Program-made: the position numbers and the translations under genes
Assembly (NCBI RefSeq): GCF_000701365.1
Contig: NZ_KL370778.1
Span: 263,561 to 327,560 of the forward strand
From: Blastococcus sp. URHD0036
Lineage (GTDB): Bacteria > Actinomycetota > Actinomycetes > Mycobacteriales > Geodermatophilaceae
Direction of reading: 5' to 3'
Length of the DNA stretch: 64,000 nt
Part shown: positions 1-9,688 of the stretch, one piece after another
How the letters are laid out: each line of letters begins with the position of its first letter
How positions within the stretch are numbered: position 1 is the stretch's first letter
The notes under the pieces: model-generated
What the model was told of the DNA's origin: nothing
What the model saw: only the letters and a program-made list of their open reading frames with translations
The model's database searches: none

Positions 1-989
1 GCGCCCGCGGCGACGGTCTGCACGCTCCGGCTGACCTCCTCCGCTGCGCCGGCCACGACACCCGACTGCGCCGAGGTCTCGTTGGCCGAGGCCGAGATCT
101 GCGCCGACGACGCCGACAGCTCCTCCGACGACGCCGCCACCGCGTCTGCAGCACCCACGACCGAGGACATCACGCTGCGCAGGTTCTGCTGGGCGGCGTC
201 GAGCGCCGCGGCCATGCGGCCGACCTCGTCGTCCCCGTCGACGGAGGCCGACACGGTCAGGTCACCGGCCGCGAGGGCCTCGGCCGAGCGCTGCACGGTC
301 TGCAGGTTCCGGACCATGCGACGGACGACGACGACGGTCAGGCCGACCGCGAGGACGACGGCGGTCAGGGACGTGACCAGCAGCAGGGTGACGGCGCTGT
401 TCGCCTCGTCCTCGCTGGCGGTGTTGCGGGCGACGGCCTGGGCGGACTGGGCGAGGCCCTCCTCCTCCAGCCCGTCGGCGATGTCGGTCAGCAGCGGGCT
501 GGAGACGTCCCGGTAGACCTGCGCGTACAGCGCCAGGTCACCCGTGTCAGCAGCCGGGAAGAGCTGGGTGGTGGTCGTGCTCAGGAACTGCTGCCGGGCG
601 GTCTCGTACTTGTCGATGGCCGCCTGGTCGACGACGAAGGGCTCGTACTCCGCGAGGGCCGCGTCGACGTCGGCCTGCTTCTCGCCCATCTCGCCGAGCA
701 GCTCGACCCGGCGCGCGGGGTCGGAGACCGCGTACTCCAGGACACGGGCACGGTGGGCTGCGGTGGCGCGCTGCACGGCCGACAGGGCGTTGAGCGGCTG
801 CAGGTTCTCGCTGTAGATGCGCTCCTGCCCGTCGCGCATCTCACCGATGCGCGAGACCGCGAGGAGGTTCGTGGCGATGACGACGACGGCGAGCAGGCCG
901 ACGACCAGGCCGATCTTCATCCCGATGGGGCGGTCGGCGAACCAGCCACCCCGTCGGCGGGGGCCGGACGAGGTCAGACGGACGGACAT
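1..989 (-). CDS. Methyl-accepting chemotaxis protein, 3' end cut by window edge
   Basis: Transmembrane chemoreceptor that would signal to CheA/CheW. The visible part starts MSVRLTSSGPRR, has a first membrane helix near residues 24-45 (GLVVGLLAVVVIATNLLAV), an extracytoplasmic helical sensor of about 150 residues, a second membrane helix (LLLVTSLTAVVLAVGLTVVVV), a HAMP region and the start of the methylated helical bundle ([24 protein letters not shown]). The window edge removes the signalling tip and C-terminus. The ATG is preceded by AGGAG seven bases upstream. It is the last of five tandem receptor genes. The ligand is unknown. The family call is secure. Confidence 0.95.
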   Translation of the reverse strand, partial: MSVRLTSSGPRRRGGWFADRPIGMKIGLVVGLLAVVVIATNLLAVSRIGEMRDGQERIYSENLQPLNALSAVQRATAAHRARVLEYAVSDPARRVELLGEMGEKQADVDAALAEYEPFVVDQAAIDKYETARQQFLSTTTTQLFPAADTGDLALYAQVYRDVSSPLLTDIADGLEEEGLAQSAQAVARNTASEDEANSAVTLLLVTSLTAVVLAVGLTVVVVRRMVRNLQTVQRSAEALAAGDLTVSASVDGDDEVGRMAAALDAAQQNLRSVMSSVVGAADAVAASSEELSASSAQISASANETSAQSGVVAGAAEEVSRSVQTVAAG

Positions 990-1122
990 GCTCACTCCTG
1001 TGCGCGCGAAGAAATGGCGGACTGCGGCCCGCATGTGGTGCGTTCCTGCCGGGTACGGGATGACCTTCCGACATTTCGGACGGCTCAGTACGGCAATGGC
1101 GGGCGTGTCGCCGACAAAGGTC

Positions 1123-1160
1123 GATGACCATTCCTGAGGTGTCGACATGACACCATTTCT
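1123..1160 (-). promoter_or_regulatory. Shared upstream element of chemoreceptor genes, copy 1
   Basis: On the + strand this reads GATGACCATT, then seven bases later the palindrome TGTCGACA (1140-1147), followed by TGACACCATTTCT. It lies about 150 bp upstream of the receptor start at 989 and just past the terminator hairpin of the next receptor, so it is at the promoter end of this unit. Equivalent copies precede the other receptors in the window. I infer a regulator site or promoter part; the binding factor is unknown. Confidence 0.6.
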
Positions 1161-1187
1161 GGAGCGGTGAGCAGCCCCGGGAACGGC

Positions 1188-1223
1188 GAGAGCGCGGAAC
1201 CGGTGACCCGGTCCCGCGCTCTC
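1188..1223 (-). terminator. Hairpin terminator after the second chemoreceptor gene
   Basis: Arms GAGAGCGCGGAACCGG and CCGGTCCCGCGCTCTC form a 16-bp stem with one mismatch around a TGAC loop, 30 bp past the stop of the 1253-2890 gene. There is no long T tract, as is usual in high-GC actinobacteria. Confidence 0.7.
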
Positions 1224-1252
1224 TTCCCTCGCGCCCCCCGGCGCGTCCTGCG

Positions 1253-2890
1253 TCAGTAGCTGAAGCGGCTCACCGTCGTCCGCAGGTCGGCGGCCATGCG
1301 GGACAGCTCGTCGACCGCGGTGCGGGTCTGGGTCAGCGCCTGCGTGGTGGACTCGGCTGCGGTCGAGACCCCGGTGATGTTCTGCGCGATCTCCCCCGTG
1401 CCGCCGGCCGCCTCCTGCACCGAGCGGGCCATCTCGTTCGTCGTGGCGGTCTGCTCCTCCACAGCCGAGGCGATGGTCGTCTGCCGGTCGGCGATCTGGG
1501 CGACGATCGAGGAGATCTCCCCGATCGCGGCGACGGCAGCGGTGGTGTCGCCCTGGATGGCCTCCACGCGGCGCGCGATGTCCTCCGTGGCCTTGGCGGT
1601 CTCCTGCGCCAGCTCCTTGACCTCGTTGGCGACCACCGCGAAGCCCTTGCCGGCCTCGCCGGCGCGGGCGGCCTCGATCGTCGCGTTGAGCGCGAGCAGG
1701 TTGGTCTGCTCCGCGATGGAGGTGATGACCTTGACGACGTTGCCGATCTCGGCCGAGGACTCGCCCAGCTTCGCCACGGTGGCGGTGGTGGTCTCCGCCG
1801 CCGACACCGCACGCGACGCCACATCCGACGCCTCGGCCGCGTTCGACGCGATCTCCCGGATCGAGGCACCCATCTGCTCCGCACCCGCGGCCACGGTCTG
1901 CACGCTCCGGCTGACCTCCTCGGCCGCCGAGCTGACCACGCCGGACTGCGCGCTGGTCTCCTCCGCCGACGCGGAGATCTGCGCCGACGAGGCGCTCAGC
2001 TCCTCCGACGACGCCGCCACCGCGTCCGCGGCACCGACCACGGTCGCCATCACACCGCGCAGCTCCACCACCGCGGCGTCCAGCGCCTGGCCCATCTGGC
2101 CCAGCTCGTCCTTGCTGGCCAGGCCACTCGCGCCGGTCAGGTCACCCTGCGACAGCTGCGTCGCGAGCTCCTTGACCTGGCGGGCCGAGCGGGCGATCCC
2201 GCGCGCGACGGCCCAGCCGACCGCCAGCGCCACGGCGATGCCGCCGATCAGGAGCGCGAGCGCCGTCGTCCGCTGGGTCTCGTACTGGTCCTGCGCGTCG
2301 GCCGCCGCCTGCTCGGCCGCCGCGCGCTCACCGTCCCCCAGCTCACCCAGCGCGTCCTCGACCTGCTGGGCGAGGGGCGCGGACTGCGTGGTCATCGCCG
2401 TGTAGAAGCCCACCTGGTCGTTGGCGAGGCCGAGCGGTGCGACCTGCGTCTCCGCGACCTGGATGTACTGGTCGAAGGTGTCGCTGATCTGGGCGAGCGT
2501 CTCCTGCTGGGCGGCGGTCTGCCCGACGGCCAGGTAGGTGTCCAGCTGGTCGTGGAAGGTCACCGCCAGGTCGTCCATGCCGGCCAGCTGCTGCTGGGCC
2601 ACGGCCGGGTCCGGCGTCACGAAGACGTCGCGCAGCTGCTTGCGGGTCTGCCCGATGGTGACCGCCATCGCGTCGAGCGCGGAGACGCCCTGCACGTTCT
2701 CGTCGTACATCTGCTGGGTCGCGTCGGCCGAGGACCCGAGGGCGAGGATGCCGGTCACGCCCACCGTGGTGGCGACGACGCCCGCGGCGCCCACGGCGGT
2801 GAGGATCTTCGTGCTGACGCCGCGGTCGGCCCACCACCTGGCGGAGGGCCGGCTCGCGCCGGACGCGGCGGGGGAGGTCGGGGTGCTCAT
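1253..2890 (-). CDS. Methyl-accepting chemotaxis protein
   Basis: Chemoreceptor of 545 residues starting [11 protein letters not shown] longer upstream reading frame exists, but this ATG places the first membrane helix at about residues 29-51 as expected. The extracytoplasmic four-helix-type sensor spans about 52-207, the second membrane helix about 208-230, then HAMP (about 230-282) and the coiled signalling domain. The hairpin tip reads [20 protein letters not shown], typical of the CheA-binding tip. There is no NWETF-type CheR-docking tail; the protein ends TVSRFSY. The cytoplasmic half is almost identical in DNA sequence to the 3176-4795 gene, while the sensor half differs. Ligand unknown. 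Confidence 0.96.
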   Translation of the reverse strand: MSTPTSPAASGASRPSARWWADRGVSTKILTAVGAAGVVATTVGVTGILALGSSADATQQMYDENVQGVSALDAMAVTIGQTRKQLRDVFVTPDPAVAQQQLAGMDDLAVTFHDQLDTYLAVGQTAAQQETLAQISDTFDQYIQVAETQVAPLGLANDQVGFYTAMTTQSAPLAQQVEDALGELGDGERAAAEQAAADAQDQYETQRTTALALLIGGIAVALAVGWAVARGIARSARQVKELATQLSQGDLTGASGLASKDELGQMGQALDAAVVELRGVMATVVGAADAVAASSEELSASSAQISASAEETSAQSGVVSSAAEEVSRSVQTVAAGAEQMGASIREIASNAAEASDVASRAVSAAETTTATVAKLGESSAEIGNVVKVITSIAEQTNLLALNATIEAARAGEAGKGFAVVANEVKELAQETAKATEDIARRVEAIQGDTTAAVAAIGEISSIVAQIADRQTTIASAVEEQTATTNEMARSVQEAAGGTGEIAQNITGVSTAAESTTQALTQTRTAVDELSRMAADLRTTVSRFSY

Positions 2891-3040
2891 GGTGCTGCTC
2901 CTGGAACTGGACGGGATCGAGGTGTCGGCGTCGCGTCGTCCCAGGGGTCCGGCGCGCGGCGTGAGGCGAAGATAGGGCCGAATCGGACGTTTACGGGCCG
3001 TTAACAGGGCGTGTCGGGAGCTCCCGGGAAATGACCCCGG

Positions 3041-3074
3041 TGACCGTTTTCCCGGTGTCGACATGACCATTTCT
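3041..3074 (-). promoter_or_regulatory. Shared upstream element of chemoreceptor genes, copy 2
   Basis: TGACCGTT, seven bases, then TGTCGACA (3056-3063) followed by TGACCATTTCT on the + strand. It is about 170 bp upstream of the ATG at 2890 and directly beyond the terminator of the preceding receptor. It matches copy 1 in order and spacing. Confidence 0.6.
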
Positions 3075-3116
3075 GTGCGACGGCGACTCGACAGCCGAAT
3101 GGCACGGGAATGCAGC

Positions 3117-3146
3117 AGGGGCGCACGGCGGTCGCCGCGCGCCCCT
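3117..3146 (-). terminator. Hairpin terminator after the third chemoreceptor gene
   Basis: AGGGGCGC and GCGCCCCT enclose an inner GGCG-GT-CGCC stem, 30 bp past the stop of the 3176-4795 gene on the minus strand. Confidence 0.65.
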
Positions 3147-3175
3147 GGTGCGGGACGGCCCCCTCAGGCCGGCAC

Positions 3176-4795
3176 TCAGTAGCTGAAGCGGCCCACCGTC
3201 GTCCGCAGGTCCGCGGCCATGCGGGACAGCTCGTCCACCGCGGTGCGGGTCTGGGTCAGCGCCTGCGTGGTGGAGTCCGCCGCCGACGAGACGCCGGTGA
3301 TGTTCTGCGCGATCTCCCCGGTGCCGCCGGCTGCTTCCTGCACCGACCGGGCCATCTCGCTGGTCGTGGCGGTCTGCTCCTCGACCGCGCTGGCGATCGT
3401 GGTCTGCCGGTCGGAGATCTGGGCGACGATCGAGCTGATCTCGCCGATCGCGGCCACGGCGGCGTCGGTGTCGCCCTGGATCGCGTGCACCCGACGCGCG
3501 ATGTCCTCGGTCGCCTTGGCGGTCTCCTGCGCCAGCTCCTTCACCTCGTTGGCGACCACCGCGAAGCCCTTGCCCGCCTCACCGGCACGAGCCGCCTCGA
3601 TGGTCGCGTTCAGCGCCAGCAGGTTCGTCTGCTCCGCGATGCTCGTGATCACCTTCACCACGTTGCCGATCTCCGCCGAGGACTCGCCCAGCTTCGCCAC
3701 CGTCGCGGTCGTGGTCTCCGCCGCGGTCACCGCCCGCGAGGCGACCTCGCTGGCCTCGGCGGCATTCGACGCGATCTCCCGGATCGAGGCACCCATCTGC
3801 TCCGCACCCGCAGCCACGGTCTGCACGCTCCGGCTGACCTCCTCGGCCGCCGAGCTGACCACCCCGGACTGCGCCGAGGTCTCCTCCGCCGACGCGGAGA
3901 TCTGCGCCGAGGACGCCGACAGCTCCTCCGACGACGCCGCCACCGCGTCCGCGGCACCGACCACGGTCGCCATCACGGTGCGCAGCTCCACCACCGCGGC
4001 ATCGAGCGCCTGCCCCATCCGGCCGAGTTCGTCGCTCGTGTCCAGGCCGCTCCGGATGGTCAGGTCGCCCCGCGACAGCGCCGCCGTCACGTCGCCGACC
4101 CCCGCCGCCTGGCGCGCGATGCCCCGGGCGATCCAGAAGCCGAGGCCGCCGGCGAGGACGATGCCCACCGCCATCAGCACGAGGGCGAGAATGCGCTGCG
4201 ACTCGTAGTCCGACCGGATGGAGGCGGCCGCCTGCTCGGCCTCCGCCGACTCGGCATCCCGCAGTTCCCGGATGCCCGCCTGGACGGCCTTGCCCAGCGA
4301 CGAGCCCTGGTCCGCGTTCTGCGCCATCCAGTTCGTGAAGTCCTGCGCCTGGGCCAGCGGCACGAGCACGTCCTGCTGGAAGCTGACGTACGCGTCTGCG
4401 TCGGTGAGGATCTGGTCGAGCGCCGCGGCCTTGCCGGCGTCGCCCATCGTCGTGGCGCGGTAGGTCTCCGCGGAATCCTGGAAGTCCGTGGCCAGGGTGG
4501 CGACCGCGGCCATGTTCGCGGCCGGCTCGGCGCCCAGGATCGTGTCCCGGATGTTCACCCGCATGTCGGTGACCAGTGCGTACATGTCCCCGATGGCGGC
4601 GACGCCCCGGAGGTTGCTCTCGTACAGGTTCTCCGCGGCGTCGGCCGAGGCGCTCAGCGCCTGCAGGCCCATGAAGCCGACCGCGCCGGTGACGACGGCG
4701 GAGAGCCCGACCGTGGCGAGCACCTTCGTCTTGACGCTGCGGTCGCCCCACAGGCGGGTCGCCCGCGGCACGGGGGTCGTCGTCGGGTCGGTCAT
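3176..4795 (-). CDS. Methyl-accepting chemotaxis protein
   Basis: Chemoreceptor of 539 residues starting MTDPTTTPVPRATR, with GGGAGA eleven bases before the ATG. A first membrane helix near residues 25-47 is followed by a helical sensor of about 155 residues, a second membrane helix (ILALVLMAVGIVLAGGLGFWI), HAMP and a signalling bundle with the [18 protein letters not shown] tip. It ends TVGRFSY. The signalling half is nearly identical to the 1253-2890 gene over roughly 200-bp blocks, which points to tandem duplication and gene conversion. The sensors are clearly different, so the two probably detect different signals. Confidence 0.96.
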   Translation of the reverse strand: MTDPTTTPVPRATRLWGDRSVKTKVLATVGLSAVVTGAVGFMGLQALSASADAAENLYESNLRGVAAIGDMYALVTDMRVNIRDTILGAEPAANMAAVATLATDFQDSAETYRATTMGDAGKAAALDQILTDADAYVSFQQDVLVPLAQAQDFTNWMAQNADQGSSLGKAVQAGIRELRDAESAEAEQAAASIRSDYESQRILALVLMAVGIVLAGGLGFWIARGIARQAAGVGDVTAALSRGDLTIRSGLDTSDELGRMGQALDAAVVELRTVMATVVGAADAVAASSEELSASSAQISASAEETSAQSGVVSSAAEEVSRSVQTVAAGAEQMGASIREIASNAAEASEVASRAVTAAETTTATVAKLGESSAEIGNVVKVITSIAEQTNLLALNATIEAARAGEAGKGFAVVANEVKELAQETAKATEDIARRVHAIQGDTDAAVAAIGEISSIVAQISDRQTTIASAVEEQTATTSEMARSVQEAAGGTGEIAQNITGVSSAADSTTQALTQTRTAVDELSRMAADLRTTVGRFSY

Positions 4796-4932
4796 CGCGT
4801 TCTCCCGGAATCTCAGAAATGGGGAAGGAAGTCGCGCCGGAGGGCCGCGCTCTGTTCCCAGGATGACTGATCCGAAACATCTCTGGTCATATATCTGCAA
4901 GCGTGTCGGAATCGAATCGGATGAAACGGGTC

Positions 4933-4959
4933 GACCATTCTGATCGCCATGTCGACATG
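4933..4959 (-). promoter_or_regulatory. Shared upstream element of chemoreceptor genes, copy 3
   Basis: GACCATT, ten bases, then TGTCGACA (4950-4957) and TG on the + strand, about 155 bp upstream of the ATG at 4795. An AT-rich stretch (GATATATGAC on the minus strand) lies between it and the gene and may hold the -10 region. Confidence 0.55.
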
Positions 4960-5000
4960 TGCGCAGAATGGACACGACGACCGATCACCGGAGAAAGCGA

Positions 5001-5032
5001 AGGAGCGCCCGGTCGGATGACCGGGCGCTCCT
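5001..5032 (-). terminator. Hairpin terminator after the fourth chemoreceptor gene
   Basis: A perfect 14-bp stem, AGGAGCGCCCGGTC and its complement, around a GGAT loop, 60 bp beyond the stop of the 5092-6699 gene. Confidence 0.75.
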
Positions 5033-5091
5033 CCGTGCCCCTGCACGGTGCGATCAGTGGCCCCCTCGCGCGGGCCGGACGGGGTGGCGGG

Positions 5092-6699
5092 TCAGTAGCT
5101 GAACCGGCCCACGGCCGCGCGGAGGCCCGACGCCATCTGGGACAGCTCGTCGACCGCGGTGCGGGTCTGCGCGAGCGCCTGGGTGGTGGAGTCGGCCGCC
5201 GTCGAGACGCCGGTGATGTTGTCGGCGATCTGGCCCGAGCCCTGCGCGGCCTCCTGGACCGAGCGCGACATCTCGTTGGTGGTCGCGGTCTGCTCCTCCA
5301 CCGCCGAGGCGATGGTGGTCTGCCGGTCGGAGATCTGGGCGACGATCTGCGAGATCTCGCCGATCGCGGCGACGGCAGCGGTGGTGTCGCCCTGGATGGC
5401 CTGCACCCGGCGGGCGATGTCCTCGGTCGCCTTGGCGGTCTCCTGCGCGAGCTCCTTGACCTCGTTGGCGACCACCGCGAAGCCCTTGCCGGCCTCGCCG
5501 GCGCGGGCGGCCTCGATGGTCGCGTTCAGCGCGAGCAGGTTGGTCTGCTCCGCGATCGAGGTGATGACCTTGACGACGTTGCCGATCTCGGCCGACGACT
5601 CGCCGAGCTTGGCGACCGTCGCGGTCGTGGTCTCGGCGGCGGTCACGGCGCGAGCGGCGACCTCGGAGGCCTCGGCGGCGTTGGTGGCGATCTCGCGGAT
5701 GGAGGCACCCATCTGCTCGGCGCCCGCGGCGACGGTCTGCACGTTGCGGCTGACCTCCTCGGCGGCGCTGGCGACGACGCCGGACTGGGCCGAGGTCTCG
5801 TTGGCCGAGGCCGAGATCTGCGACGACGAGGCCGAGAGCTCCTCGGACGAGGCGGCCACGGCGTCGGCGGAGGCGACGACGGAGGCCATGACGGTGCGCA
5901 GCTCGACCTGGGCGGCGTCCAGCGCGGCGGCGGTGCGGCCGAGCTCGTCCTTCTGGACGATCCCGGTGCTGCGGGTCAGGTCACCGGCGGCGATGCCCTC
6001 GGCGACGTGCTGCACGGCCTGCAGGGTGCGGCGGATGCCGCGGGCGACCGTCCAGCCCAGGCCGAAGGCCAGGAGGGCGCCGACGACGACGACGGCGATG
6101 AGGGCGGTGCGTGCGGAGCTCGCGGTGTCGGCGACGGAGTCGGCGAGCGCGGCGGCCTCGGTGGTCTCCGACTTCAGGAGGGCGTCGATGCCCTCACCGA
6201 TCTGGGGGAGCAGCTGCTGCGACTGGGCGTACAGGGCGCCGGCCGAGGCGGGGTCGACGGCGGCGGCCGCGGTCACCTGGGCGTTGAGGTCGGCCCACGC
6301 CGTGTAGGTCTCCTGCAGGCTGGCGGCGAGCTCGCGCTGCTCGGCGTTGGGAGCAGTGACGCCGTACCGCTCGGCGGCATCGGCGACGGCGACACCGGCG
6401 GCGGCGGAGGCCTCGGAGTACTTCGCGGCGTCGGCCGAGCCACTCGTCTGCTGGATGTAGGACATCGCCTGGTTCAGCTGGAGCTCGAGGAACTGGGCCC
6501 GCATCTCCTCGACCTCGAGGAGGCCGCGGGTGCTCTGCTCGTAGCTCTTCGCCGCGCTGTCCGCGGCGTCGTTCAGGGAGACGACGCCGACCGCACCGAC
6601 GGTGACGCCGGTGAGGACGGCCACGGAGACCGACGCGAGGATCTTGCGCGAGACCGACATGTCCGCGAGGACACGTCGACCACCACCGTTCTTTGCCAC
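5092..6699 (-). CDS. Methyl-accepting chemotaxis protein
   Basis: Chemoreceptor of 535 residues. I chose the GTG at 6699 (VAKNGGGRR) because GGAAG lies seven bases upstream; an ATG 13 codons in (MSVSRKIL) is the alternative. The first membrane helix is at about 17-40, the sensor is helical (about 41-185), and a second membrane helix ([22 protein letters not shown]) leads into HAMP and the methylated bundle with the usual [18 protein letters not shown] tip. It ends AVGRFSY. The DNA of the signalling part is less similar to its neighbours than the first pair is, suggesting an older duplication. Confidence 0.95.
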   Translation of the reverse strand: MAKNGGGRRVLADMSVSRKILASVSVAVLTGVTVGAVGVVSLNDAADSAAKSYEQSTRGLLEVEEMRAQFLELQLNQAMSYIQQTSGSADAAKYSEASAAAGVAVADAAERYGVTAPNAEQRELAASLQETYTAWADLNAQVTAAAAVDPASAGALYAQSQQLLPQIGEGIDALLKSETTEAAALADSVADTASSARTALIAVVVVGALLAFGLGWTVARGIRRTLQAVQHVAEGIAAGDLTRSTGIVQKDELGRTAAALDAAQVELRTVMASVVASADAVAASSEELSASSSQISASANETSAQSGVVASAAEEVSRNVQTVAAGAEQMGASIREIATNAAEASEVAARAVTAAETTTATVAKLGESSAEIGNVVKVITSIAEQTNLLALNATIEAARAGEAGKGFAVVANEVKELAQETAKATEDIARRVQAIQGDTTAAVAAIGEISQIVAQISDRQTTIASAVEEQTATTNEMSRSVQEAAQGSGQIADNITGVSTAADSTTQALAQTRTAVDELSQMASGLRAAVGRFSY

Positions 6700-6892
6700 G
6701 ACAACACTTCCGATCGCACTGGGGGTGAGGGGCCGACCCGTTTCCTGCCCGGGCCGAGAAGTGCCGGAGGGAGCCGGCGACAGGTCAGAAGTTAGGGGCA
6801 GGACCGCCGTACCGAATGGCATTCGAGGCGTGTCGCAGCTTCCTGTTCACAACGGTTTCACAACGGAGTCGACACTTCTCGGAACCGTTTTT

Positions 6893-6923
6893 GATGACCA
6901 TTCTCTGCGATGTCGACATGACG
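6893..6923 (-). promoter_or_regulatory. Shared upstream element of chemoreceptor genes, copy 4
   Basis: GATGACCATT, eight bases, then TGTCGACATGACG on the + strand, about 212 bp upstream of the GTG at 6699 and 55 bp beyond the neighbouring terminator. The GATGACCATT and TGTCGACATGAC blocks are the same as in copy 1. Confidence 0.6.
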
Positions 6924-6978
6924 TCAGGGGAATGGCGGTGACTGTTTCGCGCCGGCCGGGGGAGTGCTCCAGACGACG

Positions 6979-7013
6979 GGAGCGCGGGACCGGTGTTCCC
7001 GGTCCCGCGCTCC
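6979..7013 (-). terminator. Hairpin terminator after the fifth chemoreceptor gene
   Basis: A perfect 15-bp stem, GGAGCGCGGGACCGG and its complement, around a 5-base loop, about 30 bp past the stop of the 7046-8653 gene. Confidence 0.75.
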
Positions 7014-7045
7014 GGCGGTGCTCGTCGTCAGGCGGTGCGCCTGCC

Positions 7046-8653
7046 TCAGTAGGTGAAGCGGTCCACCGTCCCTCGCAGGTCGACGGCCATCCGGGACAGC
7101 TCGTCCACGGCGACCCGCGTCTGGGACAGCGCCTGGGTGGTCGTCTCCGCGGCCGTGGACACGCTGCCGATGTTCTCGGCGATCTGCCCCGAGCCGCCGG
7201 CGGCCTCTGCCACGGAGCGCGACATCTCACTGGTCGTGGCGGTCTGCTCCTCGACTGCGCTGGCGATCGTGGTCTGCCGGTCGGAGATCTGGGCGACGAT
7301 CGAGCTGATCTCCTCGATCGCGGCCACCGCCGCCGTCGTGTCGCCCTGGATCGCCTGCACCCGGCGCGCGATGTCCTCGGTCGCCTTCGCCGTCTCCTGC
7401 GCCAGCTCCTTCACCTCGTTCGCGACGACCGCGAAGCCCTTGCCCGCCTCACCGGCGCGAGCGGCCTCGATCGTGGCGTTCAGCGCCAGCAGGTTCGTCT
7501 GCTCCGCGATGCTCGTGATCACCTTCACCACGTTGCCGATCTCGATCGACGACTCGCCCAGCTTGTTCACCGTGGCCGTCGTCGTCTCGGCCGCACTGAC
7601 GGCGCGCATCGCGACCTCGGAGGCCTCCGCGGCGTTCTGCGAGATCTCCCGGATCGAGGCACCCATCTGCTCGGCCCCCGCGGCCACCGTCGCGACGCTG
7701 CGCGACACCTCCTCGGCCGCCGTCGAGACCACGTTGGACTGCACCGAGGTCTCCTCGGCCGAGGCCGAGATCTGCGCCGAGGACGCCGACAGCTCCTCCG
7801 ACGACGCGGCGACCGCGGTGGCCGAGGCCGCGACACCGGCCATCACCTCGCGCAGGTTGGCCTGGGCCACGTCGAGCGCGCCGGCCATCTGGCCGATCTC
7901 GTCCCGGGAGGTGACGCCGGCGGACACGGTCAGGTCACCGGTGGCCAGCGCGTCGAGGGCGGCCTTGACCCGCTGCACCGGGCGGGTGATCGACCGGATG
8001 ATCAGCCAGCTGAGCGCGAGGACGACGACGACCGCGCCGAGGGCGACCGTGATGCTGAGGGTCTCCGCCCGTGCGATGGCGTCCGTCAAGGTCACCTCCG
8101 CGGCGCTGCGGGCGGCGGACAGCTCGTCCTTGGCGGCACCCACGGCACTGTCGGTGAGGTCGTTGGCCGTCTGGATGTCCTCCCACCGCACCCGGCTGCC
8201 GACCTGGTCGGCCACGGCGCCGTTCACGAACGCCTCGATGGCGGCGGTGTAGTCGCCGAAGCCGGCCTGCAGGGCGGCCACGGACTCGGCGGCCGAGCCC
8301 TCGAGCTCGATGGCGGCGAGCTCGGCGAGGATGCCCTCGGGGGTGGCGATGTCGTCGGCCAGCTCGGGCAGCTGCTCGGCGGGGACGTCGCGGACGAGCG
8401 CCTTGAAGCCGTCGACCTTGAGCTCGCTGGCCCGGGTGTCGAGCTGGAGGACGAGGGTCTCGGCGTCGGCGAGGTCCTGCAGCCGGGCGGTGGCGTCGCG
8501 GACGGTGCCGTTCCCGGCGATCACGACGGAGAGCAACCCGGCGAAGGCCAGGACGACGACCCCGACGAGCACGCCGAACTTCACCGCCAGGGGGCGGTCG
8601 GCGAACCAGCCGGCCGAGCGCGTGGCCGGCGGGGCGAGTGCGGTGGTGGTCAC
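7046..8653 (-). CDS. Methyl-accepting chemotaxis protein
   Basis: Chemoreceptor of 535 residues starting at a GTG with GGAG five bases upstream ([13 protein letters not shown]). The first membrane helix is at about 24-46 ([20 protein letters not shown]), then a helical sensor to about 190, a second membrane helix ([21 protein letters not shown]), HAMP ([11 protein letters not shown]) and the signalling bundle with the conserved tip. It ends TVDRFTY. It is the first of the five tandem receptor genes in transcription order. Ligand unknown. Confidence 0.95.
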   Translation of the reverse strand: MTTTALAPPATRSAGWFADRPLAVKFGVLVGVVVLAFAGLLSVVIAGNGTVRDATARLQDLADAETLVLQLDTRASELKVDGFKALVRDVPAEQLPELADDIATPEGILAELAAIELEGSAAESVAALQAGFGDYTAAIEAFVNGAVADQVGSRVRWEDIQTANDLTDSAVGAAKDELSAARSAAEVTLTDAIARAETLSITVALGAVVVVLALSWLIIRSITRPVQRVKAALDALATGDLTVSAGVTSRDEIGQMAGALDVAQANLREVMAGVAASATAVAASSEELSASSAQISASAEETSVQSNVVSTAAEEVSRSVATVAAGAEQMGASIREISQNAAEASEVAMRAVSAAETTTATVNKLGESSIEIGNVVKVITSIAEQTNLLALNATIEAARAGEAGKGFAVVANEVKELAQETAKATEDIARRVQAIQGDTTAAVAAIEEISSIVAQISDRQTTIASAVEEQTATTSEMSRSVAEAAGGSGQIAENIGSVSTAAETTTQALSQTRVAVDELSRMAVDLRGTVDRFTY

Positions 8654-8783
8654 GGGAACTCCATGGAGACAGGGACGACGAGGTGTGCGGCGCCAGCGTG
8701 GGGTCGCTCCAGCAACCGCCGACGTTCCCGCGCCCGTCAGTGACGAAATCGTGGTGTTTACGCCGGGTCGCGGTTCCCGGCGG

Positions 8784-8791
8784 TGTCGACC
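8784..8791 (-). promoter_or_regulatory. Degenerate copy of the chemoreceptor upstream element
   Basis: TGTCGACC, about 131 bp upstream of the receptor start at 8653, keeps seven of eight bases of the palindromic core; the GACCATT block is not recognisable. It is included because its position matches the other copies. Confidence 0.35.
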
Positions 8792-8884
8792 TGTCGATCC
8801 GCCGGTCCGGGTCCCCGCACGCGGCCCGCGGGGCCAGCGCCACCATCGACGCAGGTCATCCCCCGGATCGCCCGGGCGGTCGAC

Positions 8885-9628
8885 TCAGCCGGAGGCGGCG
8901 GCCAGTGCCTCGTCGAGCGCCACCAGGAGTGCGACCGTCTCGGCCGGGTCCGCGACCCGTGCCGTCGCCCGCGTCTCGCCGGGTCCCACCTTCACCCCGA
9001 GGTCGTCCGGGCCCAGGACACCGAAGGCGTCCTCGTCGGTCACGTCGTCCCCCAGGTAGACGACCGCCTCGGCGCCGAGCTCCCGGCGCAGCCGCTGGAC
9101 GGCGCTGCCCTTGTCGGCGTCGGTGACGGCGACCTCGAGGACGTCCTTGCCCGGCTTCAGGGTGAGCGCCGGGTCCACCAGCTCGCGGGCGCGCTCCAGC
9201 AGCGCGGCGGCCGCGGCCCGGTCGGTCACCTGACGCACGTGCACCGCCACGCTGGCCGGCTTGACCTCCAGGCGGGCACCCGGCGTCCCCGCGACGACGG
9301 GTGCGAGCAGCTCGGCGAGGGTGTCGCGCCGGCCGGCCAGCTCACCGCTCAGCGGCCCGTCGAACTCGGCCCCGTGACTGCCGACGAACCGGTACGGGCC
9401 GCTCAGCCCGCTGGTCTGCTGCAGGTCGGCGACGCCGCGGCCGCTGACCAGCGCGACGGTGACGCCGTCTCGGGCGGCGAGCCGGGCGAGCACCTCGGCC
9501 GCGCCGGGCTGGGGGACGGCGGCGGAGGGGTCGTCGTGCAGAGGAGCCAGGACGCCGTCGTAGTCACTGGCGACGAGGAGCGGCCTGCGGGCGGCCAGCC
9601 GGGGGAGCGCGGCGCCGGGTTCCGTCAC
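8885..9628 (-). CDS. otsB: Trehalose-6-phosphate phosphatase
   Basis: Removes phosphate from trehalose 6-phosphate to give trehalose, an osmotic and desiccation protectant. 247 residues, normal for actinobacterial OtsB. HAD-family motifs are visible: SDYDGVLAP near the N-terminus (nucleophile Asp), VSGRG, and GDDVTDEDAFG near the C-terminus for the Mg-binding acids. The start is GTG with AAGGAG five bases upstream. It lies 60 bp downstream of otsA, so the two are likely one operon. The ribosome site sits in what looks like a duplicated copy of the last codons of otsA. Confidence 0.95.
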   Translation of the reverse strand: MTEPGAALPRLAARRPLLVASDYDGVLAPLHDDPSAAVPQPGAAEVLARLAARDGVTVALVSGRGVADLQQTSGLSGPYRFVGSHGAEFDGPLSGELAGRRDTLAELLAPVVAGTPGARLEVKPASVAVHVRQVTDRAAAAALLERARELVDPALTLKPGKDVLEVAVTDADKGSAVQRLRRELGAEAVVYLGDDVTDEDAFGVLGPDDLGVKVGPGETRATARVADPAETVALLVALDEALAAASG

Positions 9629-9688
9629 GCGTGCTCCTTGAGGGCGTCAGCGCGGCGCGCGCGCACGACGGTGGGCGAGGTCGGCATG

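Larger units (their letters stand above)
6700..7045. other. 346-bp intergenic region between two chemoreceptor genes
   Basis: No gene is visible here. It holds the upstream element (6893-6923) of the 5092-6699 gene and the terminator (6979-7013) of the 7046-8653 gene. The part between 6790 and 6900 is AT-richer than its surroundings, with repeats of AACGG and GGAACCG, and is the likely promoter zone. Confidence 0.6.

Noticed and set aside
2960-3010. Sigma-28 (FliA) promoter upstream of the chemoreceptors
   Set aside because: TAAA and CCGATTC-like pieces occur, but spacing and sequence do not agree between copies.
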